Part shown: one piece after another, positions 7,755 to 15,013 of the stretch | Numbering within the stretch: the stretch's first letter is position 1 | Layout: each line of letters starts with the position of its first letter | From: an uncultured Pseudomonadota bacterium | Lineage (GTDB): Bacteria > Pseudomonadota > Gammaproteobacteria > Burkholderiales > Rhodocyclaceae | Reading direction: 5' to 3' | Length of the DNA: 38,349 nucleotides | Assembly: GCA_903888645.1 (NCBI GenBank) | Contig: CAISUK010000386.1 | Coordinates: forward strand, 1 to 38,349 | Position numbers and translations under genes: made by a program | The notes under the pieces: model-generated | What the model was told of the DNA's origin: nothing | Database searches by the model: none | Seen by the model: only the letters and a program-made list of their open reading frames with translations

Positions 7755-8933
7755 TTAGTTGACTTTTTGCAGGATAGTGGCGACGGCCAGCGCGTAGGTG
7801 TTGTCGAGCCAACCACCACCGTTAACGGCCATGCCAAGCTTTGCATCTGGAACCTGCCGCTTGCCTGCGCGACCACAAAGCTGGGTGTAAAGCTCAGCGA
7901 CTTGCGCGCAGCCTGTAGCACCCAGCGGGTGCCCGCGGCTGAGTAATCCACCGCTCAGATTGACCGGATGTTTGCCGCCGAGGGCAGTCGCGCCGCTGCG
8001 GAGAAGATGATGAGCCTGGTCTGGTTCGCACAGGCCTATTTCGCCGTATTGGAGAAGTTCTGCCGGCGCTGCGGCATCATGCAATTCGATAAGGTCCATA
8101 TCATGAGGGCCAACGCCAGCCTCTCGATAAGCGGCCGCTGCCGCACCCCAAACCGGGCTATGCTTGTCGCCCTTGCCTGGCGCGCCGATCTTCGAACCGA
8201 TGATTTCGATCAACGGCTTGTTCAATCGCCGGGCGTAGGCTTCCGAGCAGACCACAATCGCAGCAGCGCCGTCGGTGGTTGGGGAGCACATGGGCAAGCT
8301 GAGCGGAGAAACGATCATCCGTGCCGCCATGACTTCCTCTGCTGTCTGCGGCTTACGCAGATGGGCCAAAGGATTTTCAGCGGCATGTTTGCGGTTTTTG
8401 ACGGCAACTAGAGCAAAGTCATACGGTGAAGCCTGGTAGCGATCCAGATACGACTGGGCTTCACCGGCGTAGTAGTCCATCAGGATTGAATTGGTGGACA
8501 CTTCCCCGGGGATGGATTCACCAATTTCCTCAATATCCGTGGCGCCGCGCAGGGCATTAAAAGGGCGGGACTTGTCTTCGTGGTTAAGTTTTTCAGCGCC
8601 GACCACGAGTATTACTTCGGCGCGTCCGCCGGCGACTGCTTCATAGGCAAGAGACAGAGCAGAACCACCAGAGGCGCAGGCATTTTCAATGTTGATGAGG
8701 GGGGTGCCCAACAGGGCGTGATAGCGTAGGGCGATTTGCCCCCGAATCATTTCCTGTTGGGTGACGATGCCGGCAGCCGCATTGCCGAAGAAAATGCGCT
8801 CGACATCTGCCGCGGGTATTCCTGCATCGGCTAGTGCTTCGTCAATCGCGGCAACGGCGAGGGCGCGGAGGCCTGTGCTCAGGTGCTTACCAAAAGGCGT
8901 CATTCCGACACCGGCAATCATTACCTTGCTCAT
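7755..8933 (-). CDS. SCP-x-type thiolase
   Basis: This 392-residue thiolase-superfamily protein keeps the nucleophilic Cys86 in NACASGG and His335 in SRGHPLGATG. Another His is at 285 in LIELHDAAA, as in the SCP-x/lipid-transfer branch. The third classical element, the C-terminal Cys in a CxG motif, is replaced: the matching position reads AVNGGG. This pattern is known in SCP-x thiolases, which cleave bulky branched 3-ketoacyl-CoA. Start at ATG 8933, three bases after the ligase stop, so tightly coupled. Its pairing with a second, Cys-less thiolase-like protein in the same operon suggests two successive chain-shortening steps: one thiolytic (this enzyme) and one aldol-type. Confidence 0.86.
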   Translation of the reverse strand: MSKVMIAGVGMTPFGKHLSTGLRALAVAAIDEALADAGIPAADVERIFFGNAAAGIVTQQEMIRGQIALRYHALLGTPLINIENACASGGSALSLAYEAVAGGRAEVILVVGAEKLNHEDKSRPFNALRGATDIEEIGESIPGEVSTNSILMDYYAGEAQSYLDRYQASPYDFALVAVKNRKHAAENPLAHLRKPQTAEEVMAARMIVSPLSLPMCSPTTDGAAAIVVCSEAYARRLNKPLIEIIGSKIGAPGKGDKHSPVWGAAAAAYREAGVGPHDMDLIELHDAAAPAELLQYGEIGLCEPDQAHHLLRSGATALGGKHPVNLSGGLLSRGHPLGATGCAQVAELYTQLCGRAGKRQVPDAKLGMAVNGGGWLDNTYALAVATILQKVN

Positions 8934-8936
8934 TCA

Positions 8937-10526
8937 TTACCCTTTCTTGTTCGCGGTGGGACCACCGCCACCGATACGGCCTTCGTGACCCGTCCAGTAA
9001 GTCTCGCGAATTTCCTTTCGCATGACTTTGCCATAGCCGCTGACGGGGAGCTTATCCATAAAATCAACGCTCTTTGGTTTCTTGTATCCCGCCATATTGC
9101 GTCCGCAGTGGTCGATGATTTCTTTGGCAGAAACGCTCATGCCTGGTTGGCATTCGATGACCGCATGGACTGCCTCGCCCCAGTATTCGTGGGGAACGCC
9201 AAACACTACAACGTTAGCTACAGCCGGGTGGGCGACGATGACTTCTTCGACTTCCCGTGGGTATACGTTGTTGCCACCACTGATAATCATGTCTTTGGCG
9301 CGGTCAAGCAGGAATAGGTATCCGTTCTCATCGAAGGCACCAATGTCGCCAGTATGCAGCCATCCATTACGCATGGCTTCGGCTGTCGCTTCCGGGTTGT
9401 TCCAGTAGCCTGCCATGACAATGTCGCCACGGACCACGACCTCGCCAGCATTTCCCGGCGGAAGTTCATTGTCATTCTCATCAACCACTCGGGCTTCCAC
9501 GTCGGTACGTATAGTGCCGGTAGACCCGATGCGGGGATCGTTGGCTTCTGCCATCTGCGCAGTGACTGCTGCGTTCATGCCGGTGATGGTGATGGGAGAT
9601 TCCCCTTGACCATAAAGCTGGGTAAACACAGGACCGAAAGCTTTGATGGCGTTACGAAGATGCTCGACGTAGATTGGGGCCCCTCCGAAACAGATAGCCC
9701 GCAGACTGGAGAAGTCATACTTGCCTGGTTCGTACTCTTCCAACATCTTGATGATCTGAGTTGGTGCGAGAAACGCAATGTGGGAGACCTTCATTTTCTC
9801 TATGAGCGCGAAAAGTTCTTTGGGCTCAAAGCTCTTGTTCTCGAAAATGACATTGGTCGCGCCTCTGGCCACGGCAGGCAAGGCGATGATGCCGCTACCG
9901 TGGGACATGGGCGCTGCGTGCACTACCACTTCACCGGGCTGGATGTTGTACAGATCGGCGAGGTAATTCATGATGACAATTTTCACCGTCCGGTGATTCC
10001 AGGTAGCGCCTTTCGGTTTGCCAGTGGTACCGGATGTGTAGAACAGCCAACAGGGATCTGTCTGCTGCACATCCACCGGGGCGGCCAGCTGATTTGCCGG
10101 ATTTAATAGCGTCTCGTAAGTTGATGTACCTTCAGCGGTTGCCAAACAGATTCGGTGTTCCACGCAAGCGAACCCACCGATGTTTTCGACGATCCCGCTT
10201 TGGAATTCAGGCCCATGGATCAGTACCTTTGAGCCGGAATTGGTGACGATGTAGGCAATTTCCTTAGCATGCAAGCGCGCATTCGTGGGCACAACCACGA
10301 GGCCTGCAGCGAAGCAGCCGTAGATTGTTTCAAGAATGCGTGGACTATTAGACAAACAGAAGGCGACTCGGTCTCCTGCTTTTAGCCCAAGGGCGAGGAG
10401 GTTGCCGCCAATTGTCAGAGCGCGCTGATAAAAATCACGGTAGGTGATTTTTTCGTCACCATGAACCAAGGCAAGAGTGTCCGGGTTGCGGCGCGAGGCA
10501 TTCTGCAAAAAAATACAGGTATTCAT
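8937..10526 (-). CDS. Acyl-CoA ligase (AMP-forming, ANL superfamily)
   Basis: A 529-residue adenylate-forming enzyme with all main motifs: the phosphate loop YTSGTTGKPKG at about residues 162-172, YGQGESPITIT, the hinge region LHTGDIGAFDENGYLFLLDR, and the C-terminal lysine in SGYGKVMRKEIR that catalyses adenylation. It should activate a carboxylic acid to its CoA thioester using ATP. The length and layout match medium/long-chain or cyclic-acid ligases; the acid is unknown. I used ATG 10526 (MNTCIFLQ), 11 bases after the DUF35 stop, rather than an upstream start that would overlap that gene. It is the natural entry step of the operon. Confidence 0.88.
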   Translation of the reverse strand: MNTCIFLQNASRRNPDTLALVHGDEKITYRDFYQRALTIGGNLLALGLKAGDRVAFCLSNSPRILETIYGCFAAGLVVVPTNARLHAKEIAYIVTNSGSKVLIHGPEFQSGIVENIGGFACVEHRICLATAEGTSTYETLLNPANQLAAPVDVQQTDPCWLFYTSGTTGKPKGATWNHRTVKIVIMNYLADLYNIQPGEVVVHAAPMSHGSGIIALPAVARGATNVIFENKSFEPKELFALIEKMKVSHIAFLAPTQIIKMLEEYEPGKYDFSSLRAICFGGAPIYVEHLRNAIKAFGPVFTQLYGQGESPITITGMNAAVTAQMAEANDPRIGSTGTIRTDVEARVVDENDNELPPGNAGEVVVRGDIVMAGYWNNPEATAEAMRNGWLHTGDIGAFDENGYLFLLDRAKDMIISGGNNVYPREVEEVIVAHPAVANVVVFGVPHEYWGEAVHAVIECQPGMSVSAKEIIDHCGRNMAGYKKPKSVDFMDKLPVSGYGKVMRKEIRETYWTGHEGRIGGGGPTANKKG

Positions 10527-10537
10527 TTGCGTTTCAC

Positions 10538-10939
10538 TTATGGGTTGATGCGCTTGAATGAAGCGCAGGGTCGGCGCTCGATGGACTCTGCCGAGACTGG
10601 GGTGAACTCGACCGTGTCGTCGCACTTGTAGCTATCCCAGTTGCCATCGGGGTCGGGGATCAGGCGTCCCAGCAATTGCACACCTTCCTGCAGTTTGACG
10701 ACGCCCAGCGCATAAGGAAGGTCACCTTCAAATCCCTGAGGGGCACCCTGTCGCAGTACTGTGTAACTATGAAGAATTCCACGTCCTGAAGCCTTTTGCC
10801 AACCGAGCGATAGGGACTGGCAGTGAGGGCAAGCGTGGCGCGGGTACATGTTCAGCCCGCCACAGTCGTTACATTTCTGGACCAGCAATTCACCCTGAGC
10901 GAGTCCTGCACGAAATCCATCACGGATCGGGTTGCTCAT
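10538..10939 (-). CDS. OB-fold/zinc-ribbon DUF35 protein, partner of the thiolase-like protein
   Basis: A 133-residue protein with an N-terminal rubredoxin-like zinc ribbon (CNDCGG then CPHC, four Cys) and a C-terminal OB-fold (GRGILHSYTVLRQG, YALGVVKLQEG), the DUF35 architecture. DUF35 proteins bind SCP-x/Ltp thiolase-like enzymes and are needed for their activity, as with ChsH2 and Ltp2 in steroid side-chain cleavage. The start codon overlaps the stop of the thiolase-like gene by one base (TAATG), so the two are translationally coupled, which supports a physical complex. A longer frame reaching 11062 would lie inside the thiolase-like gene and is rejected. Confidence 0.85.
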   Translation of the reverse strand: MSNPIRDGFRAGLAQGELLVQKCNDCGGLNMYPRHACPHCQSLSLGWQKASGRGILHSYTVLRQGAPQGFEGDLPYALGVVKLQEGVQLLGRLIPDPDGNWDSYKCDDTVEFTPVSAESIERRPCASFKRINP

Positions 10940-12168
10940 TACTTTCCTCCCTTCGAGGTCCGCTCGAGGAGCAGGACTTGCGCATCCATATAGCTGCCAC
11001 CGGTACCGCCCACGATGCAGCGCTGCACGCCCGTTACCTGACGTTGGCTTGGTGCACGCCAAAGCAGTTGACGGACGCCTTCAACCAGAAGCGCGGTTCC
11101 ACCACCGACCCCTGTGTGGCCCGCAGAAAGCATGCCACCATTGGTGTTGCAGGGCAGGGTTCCACCAGGGTCGGCGGCACCCGACTGAAACCAGCGGGCA
11201 CCTTCACCTGGTTCGCAGAACTCAAGTCCTTCCACGGCTGCCGCAGTGACAGCGGCATAGGTATCGTATATCTGTGCGATCTGGGCGTCCTTCGGACCCC
11301 AGCCGGATTGCTCGTAAGCTCTCTTGGCCGCGGTTGCCCATCCGAGTTTAGCGAGATCCGGTTCCTGACCGATGCTGTAGTGGCTGACACAGCCACCGGA
11401 CCCAGCGACACGAACAGTAGTCTCCAGTCCGCGTTTTTTGGCGTTTTCAGCACTTGTCATGACGAATGCCACGGCTCCATCGGCCAACATCGGGCATTCC
11501 AGCGCGTGTAGTGGCTCGGCTACCATCTTGGAGGACAACACCTTTTCCACCGTCAAGGGTTTGCCGTAGTACATGGCATTTGGGTTGAGCTGCGCCCATT
11601 TACGCAGCGTTACGCAGACGGATGCCATGGCTTCCGGGCTGGACTGGGTTGCGTGCATGTAGCGCCGGGTAATCAGGGCGCCGATGGCGTTGAATTGAAG
11701 GCCGGTGGGCATTTCCCATTCATTGGGGATGCCGTATTTACTGAGCATTGTGACCATTTCGTTCAGGTCAGCAGAGCCCCAGCGCTCACATTGCAGGACC
11801 AGCACTGTACGGGCATGGCCAGAGGCGATTAGTCCAGAGGCCAGACGCACTGCGTTATCGCTGGTGGAACCACCCGAATGGACCATGAAACTGGATTTCA
11901 GATGACCGATCAGACCCAGTTCTTCCGCCATGCGCGAAAAGATGAGGTCAGCTTGGTCTACTGCCGAATGAAGGTTCGGTATCAGCAGGATAGTGTCCAC
12001 GTGGCGGGGCACCATCTGCGCATCCTTCAGCGCAAGCAAGCCGACGTGGGTCAAGTCACCGATGAAGTTGCGGTCTGGATATCGACCGGAGGGCAATTCC
12101 CCGGTGCCGACAAAAACAGGATCGTTGGGGGATTTTGCGTCAACGTTCAGGGGCCAGGTATCAGCCAT
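10939..12168 (-). CDS. Thiolase-like protein lacking the nucleophilic Cys (Ltp2-like aldolase candidate)
   Basis: A 409-residue thiolase-superfamily protein. The segment aligned with the nucleophile loop reads SFMVHSGGSTSDNA: where a normal thiolase has Cys, there is Val96. A glycine/His segment (NTNGGMLSAGHTGVGGG) and a C-terminal Cys (QRCIVGGTGG) remain. Loss of the Cys with a paired DUF35 protein is the hallmark of Ltp2-type retro-aldolases, which split a beta-hydroxyacyl-CoA into a ketone or aldehyde and a short acyl-CoA. The Tyr-containing segment YDTYAAVTAAAVEGLEF is at the place where this branch carries functional Tyr residues. I chose the start at 12168 because GGAGG lies six bases before it; a start at 12180 is possible. 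It overlaps the MaoC gene by eight bases. Confidence 0.75.
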   Translation of the reverse strand: MADTWPLNVDAKSPNDPVFVGTGELPSGRYPDRNFIGDLTHVGLLALKDAQMVPRHVDTILLIPNLHSAVDQADLIFSRMAEELGLIGHLKSSFMVHSGGSTSDNAVRLASGLIASGHARTVLVLQCERWGSADLNEMVTMLSKYGIPNEWEMPTGLQFNAIGALITRRYMHATQSSPEAMASVCVTLRKWAQLNPNAMYYGKPLTVEKVLSSKMVAEPLHALECPMLADGAVAFVMTSAENAKKRGLETTVRVAGSGGCVSHYSIGQEPDLAKLGWATAAKRAYEQSGWGPKDAQIAQIYDTYAAVTAAAVEGLEFCEPGEGARWFQSGAADPGGTLPCNTNGGMLSAGHTGVGGGTALLVEGVRQLLWRAPSQRQVTGVQRCIVGGTGGSYMDAQVLLLERTSKGGK

Positions 12169-12652
12169 TGCTGCCTCCATCCTTATTGCGCCGCTTGGCG
12201 AGCATAATCTGCAGGAAGTTCATTACTTCTTCATCCCGCTGATTGCGGACAGAGTATTGAACATGCAGGGTGCCATATTTAGGATTGCTACCTTCGCTTG
12301 CTTCAACGACCGACGCATGAACCTTGACCGTGTCACCTGGTATCACCGGTTTCATCGCCCGCAGACTCTTGATTTCCAGCAGGGCAACGATGGCATCGCC
12401 GTAGAAGCCGCTCATGCCGACGAGACCAACCGCGATGGCGAAAGTCAGCGGACCATGGGTGATGCGCGTCCCGAAGCGAGTCGACTTGGCGAACTCCTCG
12501 TCAATATGTAGAGGATAGTGATCGCCCGTCAGGCCTGCGAATACGGTCAGGTCGCCAATATCGATGGTTCGGCCTCTAGTGATCATCACGTCGCCCTGAG
12601 AAAAGTCTTCAAAGCACTTTTCCTGTGGATCTGTCCAAGTACGCCCTTGCAT
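12161..12652 (-). CDS. MaoC-like enoyl-CoA hydratase (hot-dog fold)
   Basis: A 163-residue single hot-dog protein. The hydratase-2 motif is clear: FAGLTGDHYPLHIDEEFA, with Asp44 and His49 as the catalytic pair, followed by RITHGPLTFAIAVGL. It should add water to a trans-2-enoyl-CoA to give a 3-hydroxyacyl-CoA. It is the first gene of the operon, with a strong AGGAGGCGAC site before the ATG. Position next to a Cys-less thiolase-like protein and DUF35 mirrors steroid side-chain systems in which MaoC hydration precedes retro-aldol cleavage. The palindromic operator lies only 16 bases upstream of the start, close enough to block transcription start or the leader. Confidence 0.86.
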   Translation of the reverse strand: MQGRTWTDPQEKCFEDFSQGDVMITRGRTIDIGDLTVFAGLTGDHYPLHIDEEFAKSTRFGTRITHGPLTFAIAVGLVGMSGFYGDAIVALLEIKSLRAMKPVIPGDTVKVHASVVEASEGSNPKYGTLHVQYSVRNQRDEEVMNFLQIMLAKRRNKDGGSNG

Positions 12653-12667
12653 GTCGCCTCCTAATAA

Positions 12668-12681
12668 AACAACTGTTTGTT
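12668..12681. promoter_or_regulatory. Palindromic operator AACAA-CTGT-TTGTT
   Basis: Perfect 14-base palindrome with a four-base spacer, directly upstream of the MaoC ribosome site. Its reverse complement is base-for-base identical to the site at 20728. The position at the very start of the transcript fits repression by a TetR-type dimer. Confidence 0.7.
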
Positions 12682-12741
12682 CATTTTACTCAGCAAATCG
12701 ATAGAACGTCAACTGATCTGTACCACGCCACTTGTACGGGG

Positions 12742-12772
12742 GTCATAGTTACCTCAAGGAGGCAACTATGAC
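12742..12772. repeat. Near-perfect 31-base palindrome covering a Shine-Dalgarno and ATG
   Basis: GTCATAGTT (12742-12750) pairs with AACTATGAC (12764-12772), and CCTC pairs with GAGG inside, leaving one a/c mismatch and a three-base loop. On the plus strand the right arm contains AAGGAGG and the ATG of a 35-codon frame. In RNA the hairpin would hide that ribosome site. It could also be an operator or a remnant of a mobile element end. Confidence 0.55.
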
Positions 12773-12875
12773 GGGGATGGAGTTGCTCCAGGAGAGCCTT
12801 CGGTACTCATCAGTGACGACTCCCCAGAAGCTGACTTTGGCCGGGATTGTTAACACGGCGGCCGCCAAGCCTTAA
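12768..12875 (+). other. Small 35-codon reading frame of unknown nature
   Basis: ATG at 12768 follows AAGGAGG at ideal spacing and the frame runs 35 codons (MTGMELLQES...) to TAA. After the stop, another frame continues with a protein-like composition (AVELPAYTAEL, PVYAALTDQLW) but with further stops, so this may be the head of a decayed gene of some 90 residues. I do not recognise the family. It is the only coding-like signal between the MaoC operator and the MaoC-like pseudogene. Confidence 0.3.
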
Positions 12876-13067
12876 CTGCAGTCGAACTGCCGGCCTACAC
12901 CGCCGAGTTAGCCGTGCCGCTTATCTCGGCAGGTTAAGTCCCGGTCTACGCCGCATTGACTGATCAATTATGGCGCTGCCTACGACAGATGACCGAAGCC
13001 ATGCGCTGAAATATCAAGAAGCAGATGTGTCATAACAAAACCGGGTCCAATGCCCCAGATGCAAGTT
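12876..13067. other. Rest of the intergenic stretch before the MaoC-like pseudogene
   Basis: Probable continuation of the decayed frame noted at 12768. No intact gene, terminator or RNA was recognised. Confidence 0.3.
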
Positions 13068-13346
13068 TCAGGCAGCGGCACGCGAGCTGACCATGACCAA
13101 GGTCTCTCCGCCGATCACTAGCTTGTCGCCCATGGTGCAGTTGGTGCTCATTGCGACGCGGCATTTTTCAAGGATGGTGGCCGTCATCTCGATCGTAGCC
13201 CGCACGGTGTCGCCGACCGTTGACCGGGGCCATGAATTTCAGGCGTTGCGCATGCAAAGGACACCCGGTGCCGGCAGGCGGGTGCCGACGGCCGCAGAAA
13301 TGAATCCTGCCAACAACATGCCATGGGCAATAAGTTCCTTGAACAT
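13068..13346 (-). pseudogene. Decayed MaoC/hot-dog dehydratase
   Basis: Minus-strand translation gives FKELIAHGMLLAGFISAAVG and PAPGVLCMR, then needs a shift of one base at about 13240 to read RLKFMAPVN, and an opposite shift a few codons later to read VGDTVRATIEMTATILEK and GDKLVIGGETLVMVSSRA. This is the C-terminal two thirds of a PhaJ/MaoC hydratase, containing the AHGM motif that follows the active site. The N-terminal ~60 residues, with the catalytic Asp/His, are absent; the preceding gene, ETF-QO, ends 24 bases upstream. One missing base, one extra base and a truncation mark it as dead. It is distinct from the intact MaoC at 12161. Confidence 0.75.
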
Positions 13347-13369
13347 AGATTTAGCCGGCGCCTCCTGAC

Positions 13370-15004
13370 TTACATCTGCTGATAAATCGGCCCTTCACCA
13401 CCCTGAGGCGCCACCCAGTTGATGTTCTGCGTGGGATCCTTGATGTCGCAAGTTTTGCAGTGCAAACAGTTCTGGGCATTGATCTGCAGGCGCGGTGTTT
13501 GTTCTGCGTCGCGGACGATTTCATATACACCGGCCGGGCAATAACGCTGCTCGGGCGAGTCATACAGCTCCAGATTGGTCGTGAGCGGCACGCTGGCGTC
13601 CTTCAGTTGCAGATGACAGGGTTGGTCTTCCTCGTGGTTGGTGTTCGAGAGGAATACCGACGCCAAGCGGTCGAAGGTCAGCACCCCGTCGGGCTTCGGA
13701 TAGGTAATCACCTTGCATTCAGCTGCCGACTTAAGTTTCTCGTGATCGGCGGTGTTGTGCAGGGTCCAAGGCGCCTTGCCACGGAACAGCAACTGATCAA
13801 TCCCAAACAGGGCGGCGCCTTGCCACAAGCCCTTCGCCATCAGCGGTTTGAAGTTGCGAGCCCTATGCAGTTCGTCATAGAGCCAGGATTGACGGAACGC
13901 CTCCGGATATGCGCTCAGTTCGTCATGGCCACGCCCGGCCGCCAACGCCGATGCGGCCACCTCGGCCGCCAGCATGCCGGTCTTGAGGGCGGCGTGGCTG
14001 CCCTTGATGCGTGAGGCCACCAGAAAGCCCGCATCGTCGCCTATCAATGCGCCACCGGGGAAGACCAGCTTGGGCATGGATTGCAGGCCACCCGCCGCCA
14101 GCGCGCGTGCGCCGTACGCGAGACGCCTGCCACCTTTCAGCATGCAGGCGATCTGCGGATGTGTTTTGTAGCGCTGCATTTCTTCAAACGGCGCAAGGTA
14201 GGGATTGCTGTAACCGAGGCCGACTACCAGACCGATCGAAATAAGGTTCTCGCCAAAGTGATAGGCAAAACCGCCGCCATACGTATCCGCGGGCAAGGGC
14301 CATCCGGCGGTGTGCACCACGAGGCCCGCTTTGTGCTGCTCCGGATCGACTTCCCAGAGTTCCTTAATACCCAGCGCATAAGTTTGCGGGTCGACACCCT
14401 CGCGCAAAGTGTAGCGTGATTCCAGTTGCTTGCCGAGGTGACCACGACAGCCTTCGGCGAATAGCGTGTACCGGGCATGTAGTTCCATGCCTGGCTGAAA
14501 GCCTCCGCTCTGCTCGCCGGTGCGCGCGACACCCATGTCGCCGGTGGCGACACCGCGCACAGCACCGATTTTGTCGTACAGAATTTCGGCCCCGGCGAAA
14601 CCAGGATAGATTTCGACGCCCAGTGCTTCGGCCTGCTCGCCGAGCCAGCGGCATACTGCACCGAGGCTGACGATGTAGTTGCCGTCATTGAGAAAGCAAC
14701 TCGGCAGGATTCGGTTGGGGATGTCTACGTAACCGTCTTGCTTCAGTAGCGAGAAACGGTCTCGACTGACGGCGGTTTCAAGCGGAGCTCCTAGCGACTG
14801 CCAGTCGGCGAAAAGCTCGGTGATGGCGCGCGGATCCATTACTGCGCCGGAGAGGATGTGGGCGCCGATCTCGCTGCCTTTTTCGATCAGGCAAACGCTG
14901 TACATCGGATTGCATTGTTTGAGGCGGATGGCTGCCGCCAGACCGGCAGGGCCGCCACCCACGATGAGAATATCAAACTCCATGGACTCGCGATCGGTAC
15001 GCAT
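13370..15004 (-). CDS. Electron transfer flavoprotein-ubiquinone oxidoreductase
   Basis: A 544-residue ETF-QO. The FAD-binding GGGPAGLAAAIRL is at about residues 16-28, and the C-terminal ferredoxin-like segment holds the 4Fe-4S ligands in YCPAGVYEIV and NCLHCKTCDIKDP. It accepts electrons from reduced ETF and passes them to ubiquinone at the inner membrane. The length and domain fusion match the single-polypeptide form. It follows the acyl-CoA dehydrogenase by nine bases and completes an electron chain encoded in one operon: dehydrogenase, EtfAB, ETF-QO. That chain would serve acyl-CoA (or similar) dehydrogenation in the adjacent catabolic pathway. Confidence 0.92.
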   Translation of the reverse strand: MRTDRESMEFDILIVGGGPAGLAAAIRLKQCNPMYSVCLIEKGSEIGAHILSGAVMDPRAITELFADWQSLGAPLETAVSRDRFSLLKQDGYVDIPNRILPSCFLNDGNYIVSLGAVCRWLGEQAEALGVEIYPGFAGAEILYDKIGAVRGVATGDMGVARTGEQSGGFQPGMELHARYTLFAEGCRGHLGKQLESRYTLREGVDPQTYALGIKELWEVDPEQHKAGLVVHTAGWPLPADTYGGGFAYHFGENLISIGLVVGLGYSNPYLAPFEEMQRYKTHPQIACMLKGGRRLAYGARALAAGGLQSMPKLVFPGGALIGDDAGFLVASRIKGSHAALKTGMLAAEVAASALAAGRGHDELSAYPEAFRQSWLYDELHRARNFKPLMAKGLWQGAALFGIDQLLFRGKAPWTLHNTADHEKLKSAAECKVITYPKPDGVLTFDRLASVFLSNTNHEEDQPCHLQLKDASVPLTTNLELYDSPEQRYCPAGVYEIVRDAEQTPRLQINAQNCLHCKTCDIKDPTQNINWVAPQGGEGPIYQQM

Positions 15005-15013
15005 AAGATTGCC

